From Geomobilibacter sp964431365 (GTDB lineage Bacteria; Desulfobacterota; Desulfuromonadia; Geobacterales; DSM-12255), in NCBI GenBank assembly GCA_964431365.1, contig CAYSJJ010000047.1:1-33572 (forward strand): a stretch of 33,572 bases of DNA, given 5' to 3'. The notes under the pieces are model-generated. The model worked only from the letters and a program-made list of their open reading frames with translations. It was not told the DNA's origin and made no database searches. The position numbers and the translations under genes are program-made. This document shows, piece by piece, positions 15,015-22,025 of this stretch. Each line of letters opens with the position of its first letter. Position 1 is the first letter of the stretch.

Positions 15015-15425
15015 ATGATGAAAGCACTGTTGCGAAAAACATTCGTTCTCGGCACGCTGGTACTGCTCCTGGCAGCCGGCGGGGCCCACGCCGTCCATGT
15101 GCAACACCATAGCCTGACCGTGGAGAGTGAGGCGGGATATGGAGAGTGCCTTGCCTGCCATGACGGCCTGCTCGCACCCAGCGCCTCCCCCTGCCTGGCA
15201 ACGGTCTGCCTGTTCCGGGGGCCCCATCCGGTGGCGCGCCTCTTCCCGCCGCCTGACAAGACCGAGCAGTTTGCCACCCGGGAAGAGGCGGAACGGGTAG
15301 GGATCCGCTTCCTGAACGGGCAGACCGATTGCATCTCCTGCCACGACCTCCATACCACCGACCGGTATCAGCTCCGCCTTGGAACGATGAACAGCCGGCT
15401 CTGCTTCGCCTGTCACCGGAAATAA
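15015..15425 (+). CDS. Small periplasmic c-type cytochrome, three haem motifs
   Basis: I use the ATG pair at 15015/15018, right before the hydrophobic signal sequence and after GGGGGTG. Earlier in-frame codons would only add a non-signal tail. The protein has about 136 residues, a signal peptide ending A-H-A, and three haem c sites: C-L-A-C-H, C-I-S-C-H and C-F-A-C-H (the last at the very C-terminus). A C-L-A-T-V-C segment has no His and is not a haem site. The spacing resembles doubled-CXXCH multihaem proteins. It probably carries electrons in the periplasm. Its place behind the Ehr-like operon is suggestive, but a terminator separates the two. Confidence 0.82.
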   Translation: MMKALLRKTFVLGTLVLLLAAGGAHAVHVQHHSLTVESEAGYGECLACHDGLLAPSASPCLATVCLFRGPHPVARLFPPPDKTEQFATREEAERVGIRFLNGQTDCISCHDLHTTDRYQLRLGTMNSRLCFACHRK

Positions 15426-15436
15426 CTATGAGTACA

Positions 15437-15538
15437 TTACCGCAGAGGGCGCGGAGGCACGCGGAGCGGAGTGGTGGGGTAGCCGTCACGGATTCACGTC
15501 TTACCTAAAGGTTTCTTTCTCTGCGTCCTCTGCGGTGA
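15437..15538. repeat. Imperfect inverted repeat element
   Basis: The left arm ACCGCAGAGGGCGCGGA (about 15439-15455) is nearly the reverse complement of the right arm TCTGCGTCCTCTGCGGT (about 15520-15536), with about 15 of 17 positions pairing, around a 65-bp core. Similar ACCGCAGAGGACGCAGAG sequences are common dispersed repeats in environmental bacterial genomes. It fills most of the gap between the cytochrome and PEBP genes. Confidence 0.6.
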
Positions 15539-15582
15539 AGCAGTTGTTGATGGTCGGAGAGAAGAATCGGGGAGATTTCGCC

Positions 15583-16110
15583 ATGGGGATTCGTACCGCA
15601 GTGGTGGCGCTGCTCTGCATGCTGTTGCCGGCAGCGGCGGCGGGAAAGGAGCCGAGGAAGATGACAGCCATGACCCTGACGACCCCTGCCTTCACGGACG
15701 GCGGGGCGATCCCTGCCAAGCATACCTGCGACGGCGCCGACACCAGCCCGCCGCTGGTCATCGCCAATGTCCCGGCCGGGGCGAACTCCCTGGCCCTCAT
15801 CGTCGACGACCCGGACGCCCCGGTGGGAACCTGGGTCCACTGGGTGGTCTGGGGGATCCCGCCGCAGACCCGCGAGATCGCCGAGAACCGGCTCCCGGCC
15901 GGGGCTCAGCAGGGGCGCAACGACTGGAAGCGGAACAGCTACGGCGGCCCCTGCCCGCCGTCGGGGACACACCGCTACTTCTTCAAGCTGTATGCCCTGG
16001 ACGCCTCCCTCTCCATCGGCGCCGACGCGACCAAGAAGGAGCTGGAGCGGGCCATGAGCGGGCATATCCTGGCGCACGTGGAGCTGAAGGGGACCTACCG
16101 CCGGAGATGA
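15583..16110 (+). CDS. Exported YbhB/YbcL-like PEBP family protein
   Basis: I chose the ATG at 15583 because GGGGAG lies eight bases upstream and it starts directly with a signal peptide (residues 1 to about 20, A-A-A-A-G). An upstream GTG lies inside the inverted repeat. The 175-residue protein is a bacterial phosphatidylethanolamine-binding/Raf-kinase-inhibitor-like protein: F-x-D-G-G-x-I-P-x-K-H-T-C-D-G, D-P-D-A-P-V-G-T-W-V-H-W, and G-P-C-P-P-S-G-T-H-R-Y-F-F. These residues form the anion-binding pocket of the family. The bacterial function is not well defined. It converges with the GreA/B-like gene six bp downstream. Confidence 0.9.
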   Translation: MGIRTAVVALLCMLLPAAAAGKEPRKMTAMTLTTPAFTDGGAIPAKHTCDGADTSPPLVIANVPAGANSLALIVDDPDAPVGTWVHWVVWGIPPQTREIAENRLPAGAQQGRNDWKRNSYGGPCPPSGTHRYFFKLYALDASLSIGADATKKELERAMSGHILAHVELKGTYRRR

Positions 16111-16116
16111 GGCCGA

Positions 16117-16599
16117 TCAGCAGAGGTCGACGATGGTGAAGGTCGTCTCCGCCGAACCGGTCCCGCTCTGCAGCTGGTCCCCGATCATCTTGCCGATGAG
16201 GCTGCGTCCCACGGGGGAGTGCGGAGTGACGACGACGATCTCCGCTCCCCCGTCGGCAATCTTCATGCCGCCGGCTGCCGGGCCGAGAAAGAGCTGCTTC
16301 AGCCCTCCGTCATCGTCCTCCAGGGTCACCAGGGCGGTCAGCCGGATCGGGGTGTCGTCGTCGAAGTGACGCAGCTCCAGCGTCCGGTAGCTCTCCAGGG
16401 CCACCCGGATCTCCTGGGCGCGGTTCGCCTGCCCCTGGGCGATGTAGGAGGCCTCCAGCGCCGTGGTGTCGTACTTGTTGTCCGGGATGCACTCCTCGTG
16501 GGTCGCCGCTTCATGGGCCGCCCGGGCGGCGGTGGAGAAGACGGCGAGATCGGCGGAGAGGGATGCCCGGATCTGCTGCAGCAACTGCTCTTTGGTCAT
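16117..16599 (-). CDS. GreA/GreB-like transcription factor
   Basis: This 160-residue protein has the GreA/B layout: an N-terminal helical part (about 1-75) and a C-terminal FKBP-like domain (about 80-160) with V-V-V-T-P-H-S-P-V-G-R-S-L-I-G-K, close to the Gre S-P-x-G-x-A-L-x-G-K block. The N-terminal part carries D-N-K-Y-D-T-T-A-L-E-A-S-Y, a motif of the unnamed GreAB family, instead of the classic coiled-coil tip. It probably acts at the RNA polymerase secondary channel, but transcript cleavage is not assured. The Shine-Dalgarno sequence is weak. It is 118 bp from the kinase-family gene upstream. Confidence 0.78.
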   Translation of the reverse strand: MTKEQLLQQIRASLSADLAVFSTAARAAHEAATHEECIPDNKYDTTALEASYIAQGQANRAQEIRVALESYRTLELRHFDDDTPIRLTALVTLEDDDGGLKQLFLGPAAGGMKIADGGAEIVVVTPHSPVGRSLIGKMIGDQLQSGTGSAETTFTIVDLC

Positions 16600-16717
16600 T
16601 GGCAGGGTCGATCTCTTCGGATGATGATGGGCGGCCAGCGGCCGTCGGGGGGTGGCAATCTAGCAGAAACTCCGGCATGGGTCAACCGTGCCGCATCCCC
16701 CCCGGTCCCCTCTCCGT

Positions 16718-17206
16718 TCACCGCTTGTAACCGATCCGGCGCAGCAGCGCGCGGCGCTCCTTCCGGTCTTCCTCCGTCTCCACCCCCTTGGGGGGGAAGC
16801 CGTCGATGACGCCGAGGATCCCCCACCCCTGGAGGGTGGAGGCGACGATGACCTGGAGCGGGTTTGCCGTGGCACAGTAAACCCGGCAGACCTCAGGGCA
16901 GTTCTTGATCTGGTTCAGGACATTGATCGGATAGGCATCGGCCAGCAGGATGCAGAAGACATGGCCGGCGCCGATCGCTTTCAGGGCGGTCACGCACCCC
17001 AGGATCAACTCCTCGTCGTTCCCCTCTGTCCTGATCAGGCAGGGGCCGGACGCCTCGGTAAAGGCGATCCCGAAGCGGGCCTGGGGCACCGTGGTGGCGA
17101 TCACCTCGTACAGGTCCTCGGCGGTCTTGATGAAGTGCGTCTGGCCGATGATGATGTTGCATCCCTCCGGGTAGTCGATATTGACATCGTGTATTTCCAG
17201 ATTCAT
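16718..17206 (-). CDS. Adenosine-specific kinase family protein
   Basis: This 162-residue protein matches the small archaeal/bacterial family named adenosine-specific kinase (DUF355-like). Blocks include I-I-I-G-Q-T-H-F-I-K-T-A-E-D, the F-G-I-A-F-x-E-A-S-G-x-C-L-I-R loop, G-A-G-H-V-F, and C-x-V-Y-C-A-T-A-N-P-L-Q-V. The last, near G-W-G-I-L-G-V-I-D-G, is the most typical. The activity is known for few members, so the exact substrate here is a family-level guess. It starts 23 bp after the AmrS-like gene, after a run of seven G, in a minus-strand group with alanine dehydrogenase. Confidence 0.85.
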   Translation of the reverse strand: MNLEIHDVNIDYPEGCNIIIGQTHFIKTAEDLYEVIATTVPQARFGIAFTEASGPCLIRTEGNDEELILGCVTALKAIGAGHVFCILLADAYPINVLNQIKNCPEVCRVYCATANPLQVIVASTLQGWGILGVIDGFPPKGVETEEDRKERRALLRRIGYKR

Positions 17207-17228
17207 TGGACCCCCCCTTTTTATGCTT

Positions 17229-18239
17229 TCAGATGCCGATGCCGGCGATGGCCGCGCCGCAGTCGGGACAGGCCCCGCTTTGGACCCTGTTGACGGTGAT
17301 GGTAAAGCCGTAGCGTTCGATCAGCAGCACCCCGCAGGAGGGGCAGCGGGTATTCTCCCCCCCCTCGCCCGGGACGTTCCCCTCATAGACATAGCGGAGC
17401 CCGGCGGCGAGGCCGATGTCGCGGGCCTTGCGCAGGGTGGCCACCGGCGTCCGGGGGCGGTCGAGCAGCTGGTAGGTGGGATAGAACTGGGACACGTGCC
17501 AGGGGGTGTCGACCCCCAGGTTGGCGACGATGAACGAGGCGATCCCCTCCAGTTCCGCGTCGGCATCGTTCAGTCCCGGAATGATCAGCGTGGTCAGCTC
17601 GATCCAGACCCCCTGCTTGCGATACTCGATGATCGAGTCGAGCACCTCCGAGAGGCGGGCATGCACCACGTCGAGGTAAAAGGCCTCGGAGAACCCCTTC
17701 AGATCGATGTTGGCGGCATCCAGAACGGGCGCGACCATCTCCAGCGCCTCCCTGCTGATGTAGCCGTTGGTGACGAAGATATTGCGCATCCCGGCGGCAT
17801 GGGCGAGGCGTGCGGTGTCGCAGGCGAACTCGAAGAAGATGGTCGGCTCGGTGTAGGTGTAGGAGATGGAGAGGCAGTCGTTGTCCCTGGCCCGCTGCAC
17901 CACCTCCTGCGGGGTCCGCTCCGTCCCGCGGATCGGGGCATCCCGCTCCACCTGGGAGATGGCGTAGTTCTGGCAGTGGCGGCAGTGAAAGTTGCACCCC
18001 TCCGTGGCAATGGAATAGGACCTGCTCCCGGGGAGGACGTGGAAGAGAGGTTTCTTCTCGATGGGATCGATGTGCTCGGCGCAGAGCTTGCCGTAGACCA
18101 GGCTGTAGAGCGTGCCGCCGCGGTTTTCCCGGACCGCGCAGATCCCCCTGGCCCCATCGGCAATGAGACAGCGGAAGCGGCAGAGGCCGCAGCGCACCCG
18201 GCCATCGTCTTCCCGTGTGTAGAACAGAGCTTCCTTCAT
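17229..18239 (-). CDS. amrS: AmmeMemoRadiSam-type radical SAM enzyme
   Basis: The 336-residue protein contains the radical SAM motif C-N-F-H-C-R-H-C (Cys82, Cys86, Cys89), which binds the [4Fe-4S] cluster that cleaves S-adenosylmethionine. Before it stands a cysteine-rich segment (C-G-L-C, C-L-I-A-D-G, G-I-C) and then H-I-D-P-I-E-K-K-P-L-F-H, typical of AmrS, the radical SAM member of the AMMECR1/Memo/radical-SAM trio. The C-terminus adds a zinc-ribbon-like C-P-S-C...C-P-D-C. Neither AMMECR1 nor Memo is encoded in the window. Its ATG overlaps the alanine dehydrogenase stop by 4 bp, so the two are translationally coupled. The substrate of the family is not settled. Confidence 0.9.
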   Translation of the reverse strand: MKEALFYTREDDGRVRCGLCRFRCLIADGARGICAVRENRGGTLYSLVYGKLCAEHIDPIEKKPLFHVLPGSRSYSIATEGCNFHCRHCQNYAISQVERDAPIRGTERTPQEVVQRARDNDCLSISYTYTEPTIFFEFACDTARLAHAAGMRNIFVTNGYISREALEMVAPVLDAANIDLKGFSEAFYLDVVHARLSEVLDSIIEYRKQGVWIELTTLIIPGLNDADAELEGIASFIVANLGVDTPWHVSQFYPTYQLLDRPRTPVATLRKARDIGLAAGLRYVYEGNVPGEGGENTRCPSCGVLLIERYGFTITVNRVQSGACPDCGAAIAGIGI

Positions 18240-19345
18240 GACCTGCCTCCTGCGACCGGTGTCCGGCTGTCAGCCAGCGAGGCTGCCAGGGCCGGATGCA
18301 TGACCCTGCCCTGGCGGATGTTGAGGGCGCTTTCCAGCTCCGGCGAGACGCGGAGCGCCTCGTCGATCCCCAGTCGGGCCAGCCGGCGGATGTAGGGGAG
18401 GGTGGCGCTGGTAAGGGCCACGGTGGAGGTGTGGGGATAGGCGCCGGGCATGTTGGCCACGCAGTAGTGGATGATCCCGTCGCTCGTGAAGACCGGGTCG
18501 TCGTGGGTCGTGGGACGGCTGGTCTCGGCGCACCCCCCCTGGTCGATGGCCACGTCGACGATCACCCCCCCGGGACGCATGGTGGCGAGCAACTCCCGGT
18601 GGATGACCACCGGGGTCCTCCCGCCGGTGGCGTACAGCGCCCCCACCACGATATCCGCCTCTCCGATCTCCTCCCGCAGGGTGGCGTCGTTCAGGAATCC
18701 GGTCCGGATGGAGGCGTGGAATTCGCGCTCCAGGGCGCGCAGCCGCTCGGGACCACGGTTCAGCACCACCGTATCCATCCCCATCCCCACGGCCGTGCAG
18801 GCGGCGTTTCTCCCCACAATGCCGGCACCGACTATCAGTACCCGGGCCGGACGTACGCCGGGGATGCCGGTGGGTAGGATCCCGTTTCCGCCCAGGAACC
18901 GCTGGAGGTAGTAGCCGCCGATGAGCGGAGCCATCCGGCCGGCGATTTCGCTCATCGGGGTGAGGAGCGGGGTGCCGCCCCCCTTCTCCAGAGTCTCGTA
19001 GGCAAGGGCGGTGACTCCCCTGGCCAGGAGGTGGTCGGTCAGCGGCCGATTGGGAGCCAGGTGCAGGTAGGTGAAAAGGATCTGTCCCTGGCGCAGCAGC
19101 TCGTACTCCGCCGGAAGCGGCTCCTTGATCTTGACCAGCAGTTCCGCGGCGCCGAAGAGCGTGGCGCGGTCCACCGTCTCCGCCCCGGCAGCCAGGTAGA
19201 GCCCGTCGTCGTAGCCGCTCCCGGCGCCGGCGTCAAACTCCACCAGCAGCCGGTGCCCGTCCCGGACCAGCTCTGCGACACCGTGCGGGGTAAGGCCGAC
19301 ACGGTACTCATGGCACTTGATCTCCTTCGCGACGCCGATGATCAT
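18236..19345 (-). CDS. ald: Alanine dehydrogenase
   Basis: This 369-residue cytosolic enzyme would interconvert L-alanine with pyruvate and ammonia using NAD+/NADH. The N-terminal half shows the alanine dehydrogenase/transhydrogenase start (I-I-G-V-A-K-E-I-K, R-V-G-L-T-P). Catalytic-site segments are V-K-I-K-E-P (Lys) and F-T-Y-L-H-L-A (His near residue 96). The Rossmann nucleotide site is V-L-I-V-G-A-G-I-V-G-R-N. Then come D-V-A-I-D-Q-G-G and the characteristic N-M-P-G-A-Y-P-H-T-S. Length agrees with the family (about 370). GGGGAGG precedes the ATG. It probably links pyruvate and nitrogen metabolism. Confidence 0.95.
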   Translation of the reverse strand: MIIGVAKEIKCHEYRVGLTPHGVAELVRDGHRLLVEFDAGAGSGYDDGLYLAAGAETVDRATLFGAAELLVKIKEPLPAEYELLRQGQILFTYLHLAPNRPLTDHLLARGVTALAYETLEKGGGTPLLTPMSEIAGRMAPLIGGYYLQRFLGGNGILPTGIPGVRPARVLIVGAGIVGRNAACTAVGMGMDTVVLNRGPERLRALEREFHASIRTGFLNDATLREEIGEADIVVGALYATGGRTPVVIHRELLATMRPGGVIVDVAIDQGGCAETSRPTTHDDPVFTSDGIIHYCVANMPGAYPHTSTVALTSATLPYIRRLARLGIDEALRVSPELESALNIRQGRVMHPALAASLADSRTPVAGGRS

Positions 19346-19396
19346 GGAGCCTCCCCTTCACTGCACCGCCCTGCACCCACGGTTGTACCGCGCGCG

Positions 19397-19609
19397 TCAT
19401 CGCATGGAAAAGTCCGCCCCCCGCACGATCTTGCGCCGTTCCTTGCCGGTGAAGAGGTTATGTTTCATGCGGACCGGATCGAGGCCGACTATGACCCATC
19501 CGCTCGACCGGCGAAAGGCGACGATTTTCTTCGCATCGATCAGGCTTCCCAGACGATGGTCTTCGACCACGGCATCACTGTAATCCTTCCGGACAACATC
19601 GATCAGCAT
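19397..19609 (-). CDS. Small hypothetical protein, 70 residues
   Basis: I chose the ATG at 19609 because GGAGGTG lies six bases upstream; a longer reading from 19639 would skip it. The product begins M-L-I-D-V-V-R-K-D and contains D-A-K-K-I-V-A-F-R-R-S-S-G-W-V-I-V-G and a basic end (F-T-G-K-E-R-R-K). A strand-rich small domain with G-W-V pattern and no cysteine is suggested. I do not recognise the family. It lies 51 bp upstream of alanine dehydrogenase on the same strand and may lead that operon. Confidence 0.7.
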   Translation of the reverse strand: MLIDVVRKDYSDAVVEDHRLGSLIDAKKIVAFRRSSGWVIVGLDPVRMKHNLFTGKERRKIVRGADFSMR

Positions 19610-19662
19610 GGGGCACCTCCACGGATGTGTTAGTATCAACTTTAGCGCAAAGCATACCGATT

Positions 19663-19684
19663 AAAAGGGGGAGACAGACCCCCT
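19663..19684 (-). terminator. Intrinsic terminator downstream of histidine kinase
   Basis: Read on the minus strand, AGGGGG...CCCCCT forms a short GC stem with a 7-nt loop followed by TTTTAA. It lies about 110 bp after the kinase stop and before the small hypothetical gene, so it separates the two units. Confidence 0.65.
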
Positions 19685-19795
19685 ATTCATACACGGCCAT
19701 GGGGGACGGGAGGGGTGAGGCCGTCTGTGGTGACGTTTCGTGGGGAGGAGGAAAAGAGCGGTGCCGGCTGAACGGGAAAATGTTCGCCTGCCGGG

Positions 19796-21637
19796 TTACA
19801 GGGAGAAATAAAACGTCGCCCCTTTTCCCGGCTCACCCTCGGCCCACACACGCCCGCCGTGGCGCTGGACGATCCGTTCCACCGTGGCGAGACCGATGCC
19901 GTGCCCCTTGCAGGTGCCACTGCCGGGGAGCCGGTGGAAGGGGGTGAAGATGTTTTCCGCATCTGCCATGGAGAAGCCGGTCCCGTTGTCGCGGACAAAG
20001 CAGGCCTTACTGCCGTCGATGCTCATCGAGCCGAATTCGATGGCCGCCTCCGCCCGGGCTGCGCTGTATTTCCAGGCATTGCCGAGGAGATTGTCCATGA
20101 CCACCCGCAGCAGGTCCGCGTCCCCGTTCACCGTTACCCCTTCGGCTACCACGCAGGTAACCCGGCGTTCGGGTTCGGCCAGCCTCAACTCCGCGAACAC
20201 GGCCTGCGCCATGCTGCTGAGATCCACCGTTTCCCGGTGCAGTTCGCTGTGCGCCAGCTTGGAAAAGGTGAGCAGCGCATCGATGAGATCATTCATCCGC
20301 AGGGTGCCGTCATAGATCTCCTGGACATACCCCAGGCACCGCTTGCCCAGGTTCACTCCGCACGACTCGAGAATCACCTGGCAGTAGGCGTTGATGGTTG
20401 TCAGGGGGCGCCGCAGGTCATGGGAGGCCGTATAGGTGAACGCCTCCAGCTCCTTGTTGGCGGTTTCCAGCTCCATGGCCCGCACCGCCAGGTCGGCGTT
20501 CAGCTTCTCGATCTCCTCCGCCTGCCGCTTCCGTTCAGTGATATCGTTCATGATACTGAGCAGGCACTCCTCGCCGTCGATCTCGATGAGCGTTGCCGAA
20601 TAGAGCCCGACGAAGACCCTGCCGAACTTGTCCATGAACCTGATTTCCCGGTTACGCACCTCCCCCGTTTCCCGGATCGATCGAATCACCCTGGCGCGGT
20701 CTTCCGGATCGCACCAGAGATTGAGGTCGAGCGAGGAGCGGCCGATGGCCTCCTCCCGCGTGTACCTGAAGACCCTCTCGAACGCCTCGTTCACTTCGAT
20801 CATCCGCCCTTCCGTCAGGGTGCTGCTGACGAGGAGGAGGCTCGGGACATAGCGGAAGACCGTGGCGAATTTCTCCTCCGACCTGCGCAACGCCTCCTCT
20901 GCCCGTTTCCGTTCGGTGATGTCGGTGATGATGCCGATCATGCAGGTGACACCGCAGAGTTCGGTCAGTTCGGCGGACATGAGGCCGACGAATGAGGCGC
21001 CCTCCCTGTTCCGGAAGCCTATTTCCCGGTCACGCAGCCTCTTCTCCGTCATCAGGGTGTCGATCAGCCTGACCCGGTCGGCCGGGTCCTGCCAGATGTC
21101 GATTTCCGCCAGGGTGCGACCGAAGAGCTCGTTTCGCCGCCAGCCGCAGGTACGCTCGAAGGCCTCGTTGACATCGACGTACCGTTCGTCCGGCAGGGTG
21201 GCGACGATGAGGAGGTTCGGCACGGCCATGAAGGCCCGCGAGAATTTCTCCTCGGATTCGCGCAGCGCCTGCTCCGCCAGCTTGTGGCCGGAGATGTCGT
21301 GCAGTGACACAAAATGGGCCGGGCCGCCATCCCATTCGGTTCCCACCGTCCATGTCTCCACCGTCACGCTCCGTCCGTCCCGGGCCCGGATCTCCAGTTC
21401 GCCGGAGCTGTCCGGCGCTAGCGGATAGGCGAACGTCTCCCCTATGAGCTCCTCTCCCGTGCAGCCGAAGATAGCCCCTGCAGCCGGGTTGGCAAGCCGG
21501 ATCGTCTTCTGGCCGTCCACGATGAGAATGGCGCCCCTGTTCTTGGTCATGAGGGCGCTGACCCGCTCGTTGCAGAGTTGCAGTTGCTCACGCTTCCGTT
21601 CTAGCCGGGCCTTGAGATCATCCGCATTTTCGCGCAT
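19796..21637 (-). CDS. Soluble PAS sensor histidine kinase
   Basis: This 613-residue protein has no membrane segment. It starts with a short coiled coil (1-30). Three PAS modules follow: about 30-120, 130-245 and 255-370, the last two repeating R-x-V-D/E-V-N-E-A-F-E-R and ending I-T-E-R-K-R. The HisKA helix carries T-Y-T-A-S-H-D-L-R-R-P-L (His406 phosphorylated). The HATPase shows the N box (Asn516/Asn520), D-N-G-T-G-F (550-555) and G-H-G-I-G-L-A. It should autophosphorylate on an internal signal; no response regulator lies next to it. The ATG has GGAGG upstream. The signal is unknown; no obvious haem or flavin ligand is visible in the PAS modules. Confidence 0.92.
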   Translation of the reverse strand: MRENADDLKARLERKREQLQLCNERVSALMTKNRGAILIVDGQKTIRLANPAAGAIFGCTGEELIGETFAYPLAPDSSGELEIRARDGRSVTVETWTVGTEWDGGPAHFVSLHDISGHKLAEQALRESEEKFSRAFMAVPNLLIVATLPDERYVDVNEAFERTCGWRRNELFGRTLAEIDIWQDPADRVRLIDTLMTEKRLRDREIGFRNREGASFVGLMSAELTELCGVTCMIGIITDITERKRAEEALRRSEEKFATVFRYVPSLLLVSSTLTEGRMIEVNEAFERVFRYTREEAIGRSSLDLNLWCDPEDRARVIRSIRETGEVRNREIRFMDKFGRVFVGLYSATLIEIDGEECLLSIMNDITERKRQAEEIEKLNADLAVRAMELETANKELEAFTYTASHDLRRPLTTINAYCQVILESCGVNLGKRCLGYVQEIYDGTLRMNDLIDALLTFSKLAHSELHRETVDLSSMAQAVFAELRLAEPERRVTCVVAEGVTVNGDADLLRVVMDNLLGNAWKYSAARAEAAIEFGSMSIDGSKACFVRDNGTGFSMADAENIFTPFHRLPGSGTCKGHGIGLATVERIVQRHGGRVWAEGEPGKGATFYFSL

Positions 21638-22025
21638 CGGCGTCCTCCTTCAGCCAGCGCCAGACAGTTGGTTCACCAGCGAGCCAAGTCACTCTGAATC
21701 GGCAACCAGCGGAGTTTCCGGGCGTATTCCCGTACTTAATTTTAACACTATTTTCCGGAGTGCGGGGTGGGGAGGACAATGTTCGGCGGAGGGGAGGAGC
21801 GAGAGTTGCTGGCCGGACGTGGAGCGATGGGAACGCATTGACAGCCGCCGCCGATGTTGACCTGTGACGTCTGGCTGCGGGAGATCAAGGGGGTGAAAAC
21901 GAAATGGTCGCCTGAAGCAGACCCCGTGCCGTAATGGTAGGGTTTTGGGGCCAGGTGTAACATTTTGTTACAGTAACAAAATGTTACACCTGGCATCCGG
22001 GGGGGAGGGTGCGCTGCCGCACCCT
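21638..22025. other. Intergenic region between cytochrome unit and histidine kinase
   Basis: No convincing gene is seen. A minus-strand frame across 21748-21996 has no ribosome binding site and runs through the palindrome, so I left it out. The region holds the kinase ribosome binding site at the left and the 45-bp palindrome at the right. Confidence 0.6.
21950..21994. repeat. 45-bp perfect palindrome with nested GTAAC/GTTAC dyads
   Basis: Two perfect 22-bp arms meet at a single central A (position 21972). The arm begins GCCAGGTGTAAC and continues ATTTTGTTAC. The sequence therefore nests several copies of GTAAC/GTTAC as smaller dyads. It lies 32 bp after the stop of the fibronectin-III cytochrome gene on the minus strand. 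There is no T-run after it on either strand, so it is not a classical terminator. It could be an operator, a transcript-end hairpin or an element boundary. Confidence 0.85.

Noticed and set aside
21748..21996. Small minus-strand gene in the kinase-cytochrome gap
   Set aside because: No ribosome binding site; it begins inside the palindrome and has no recognisable protein features.
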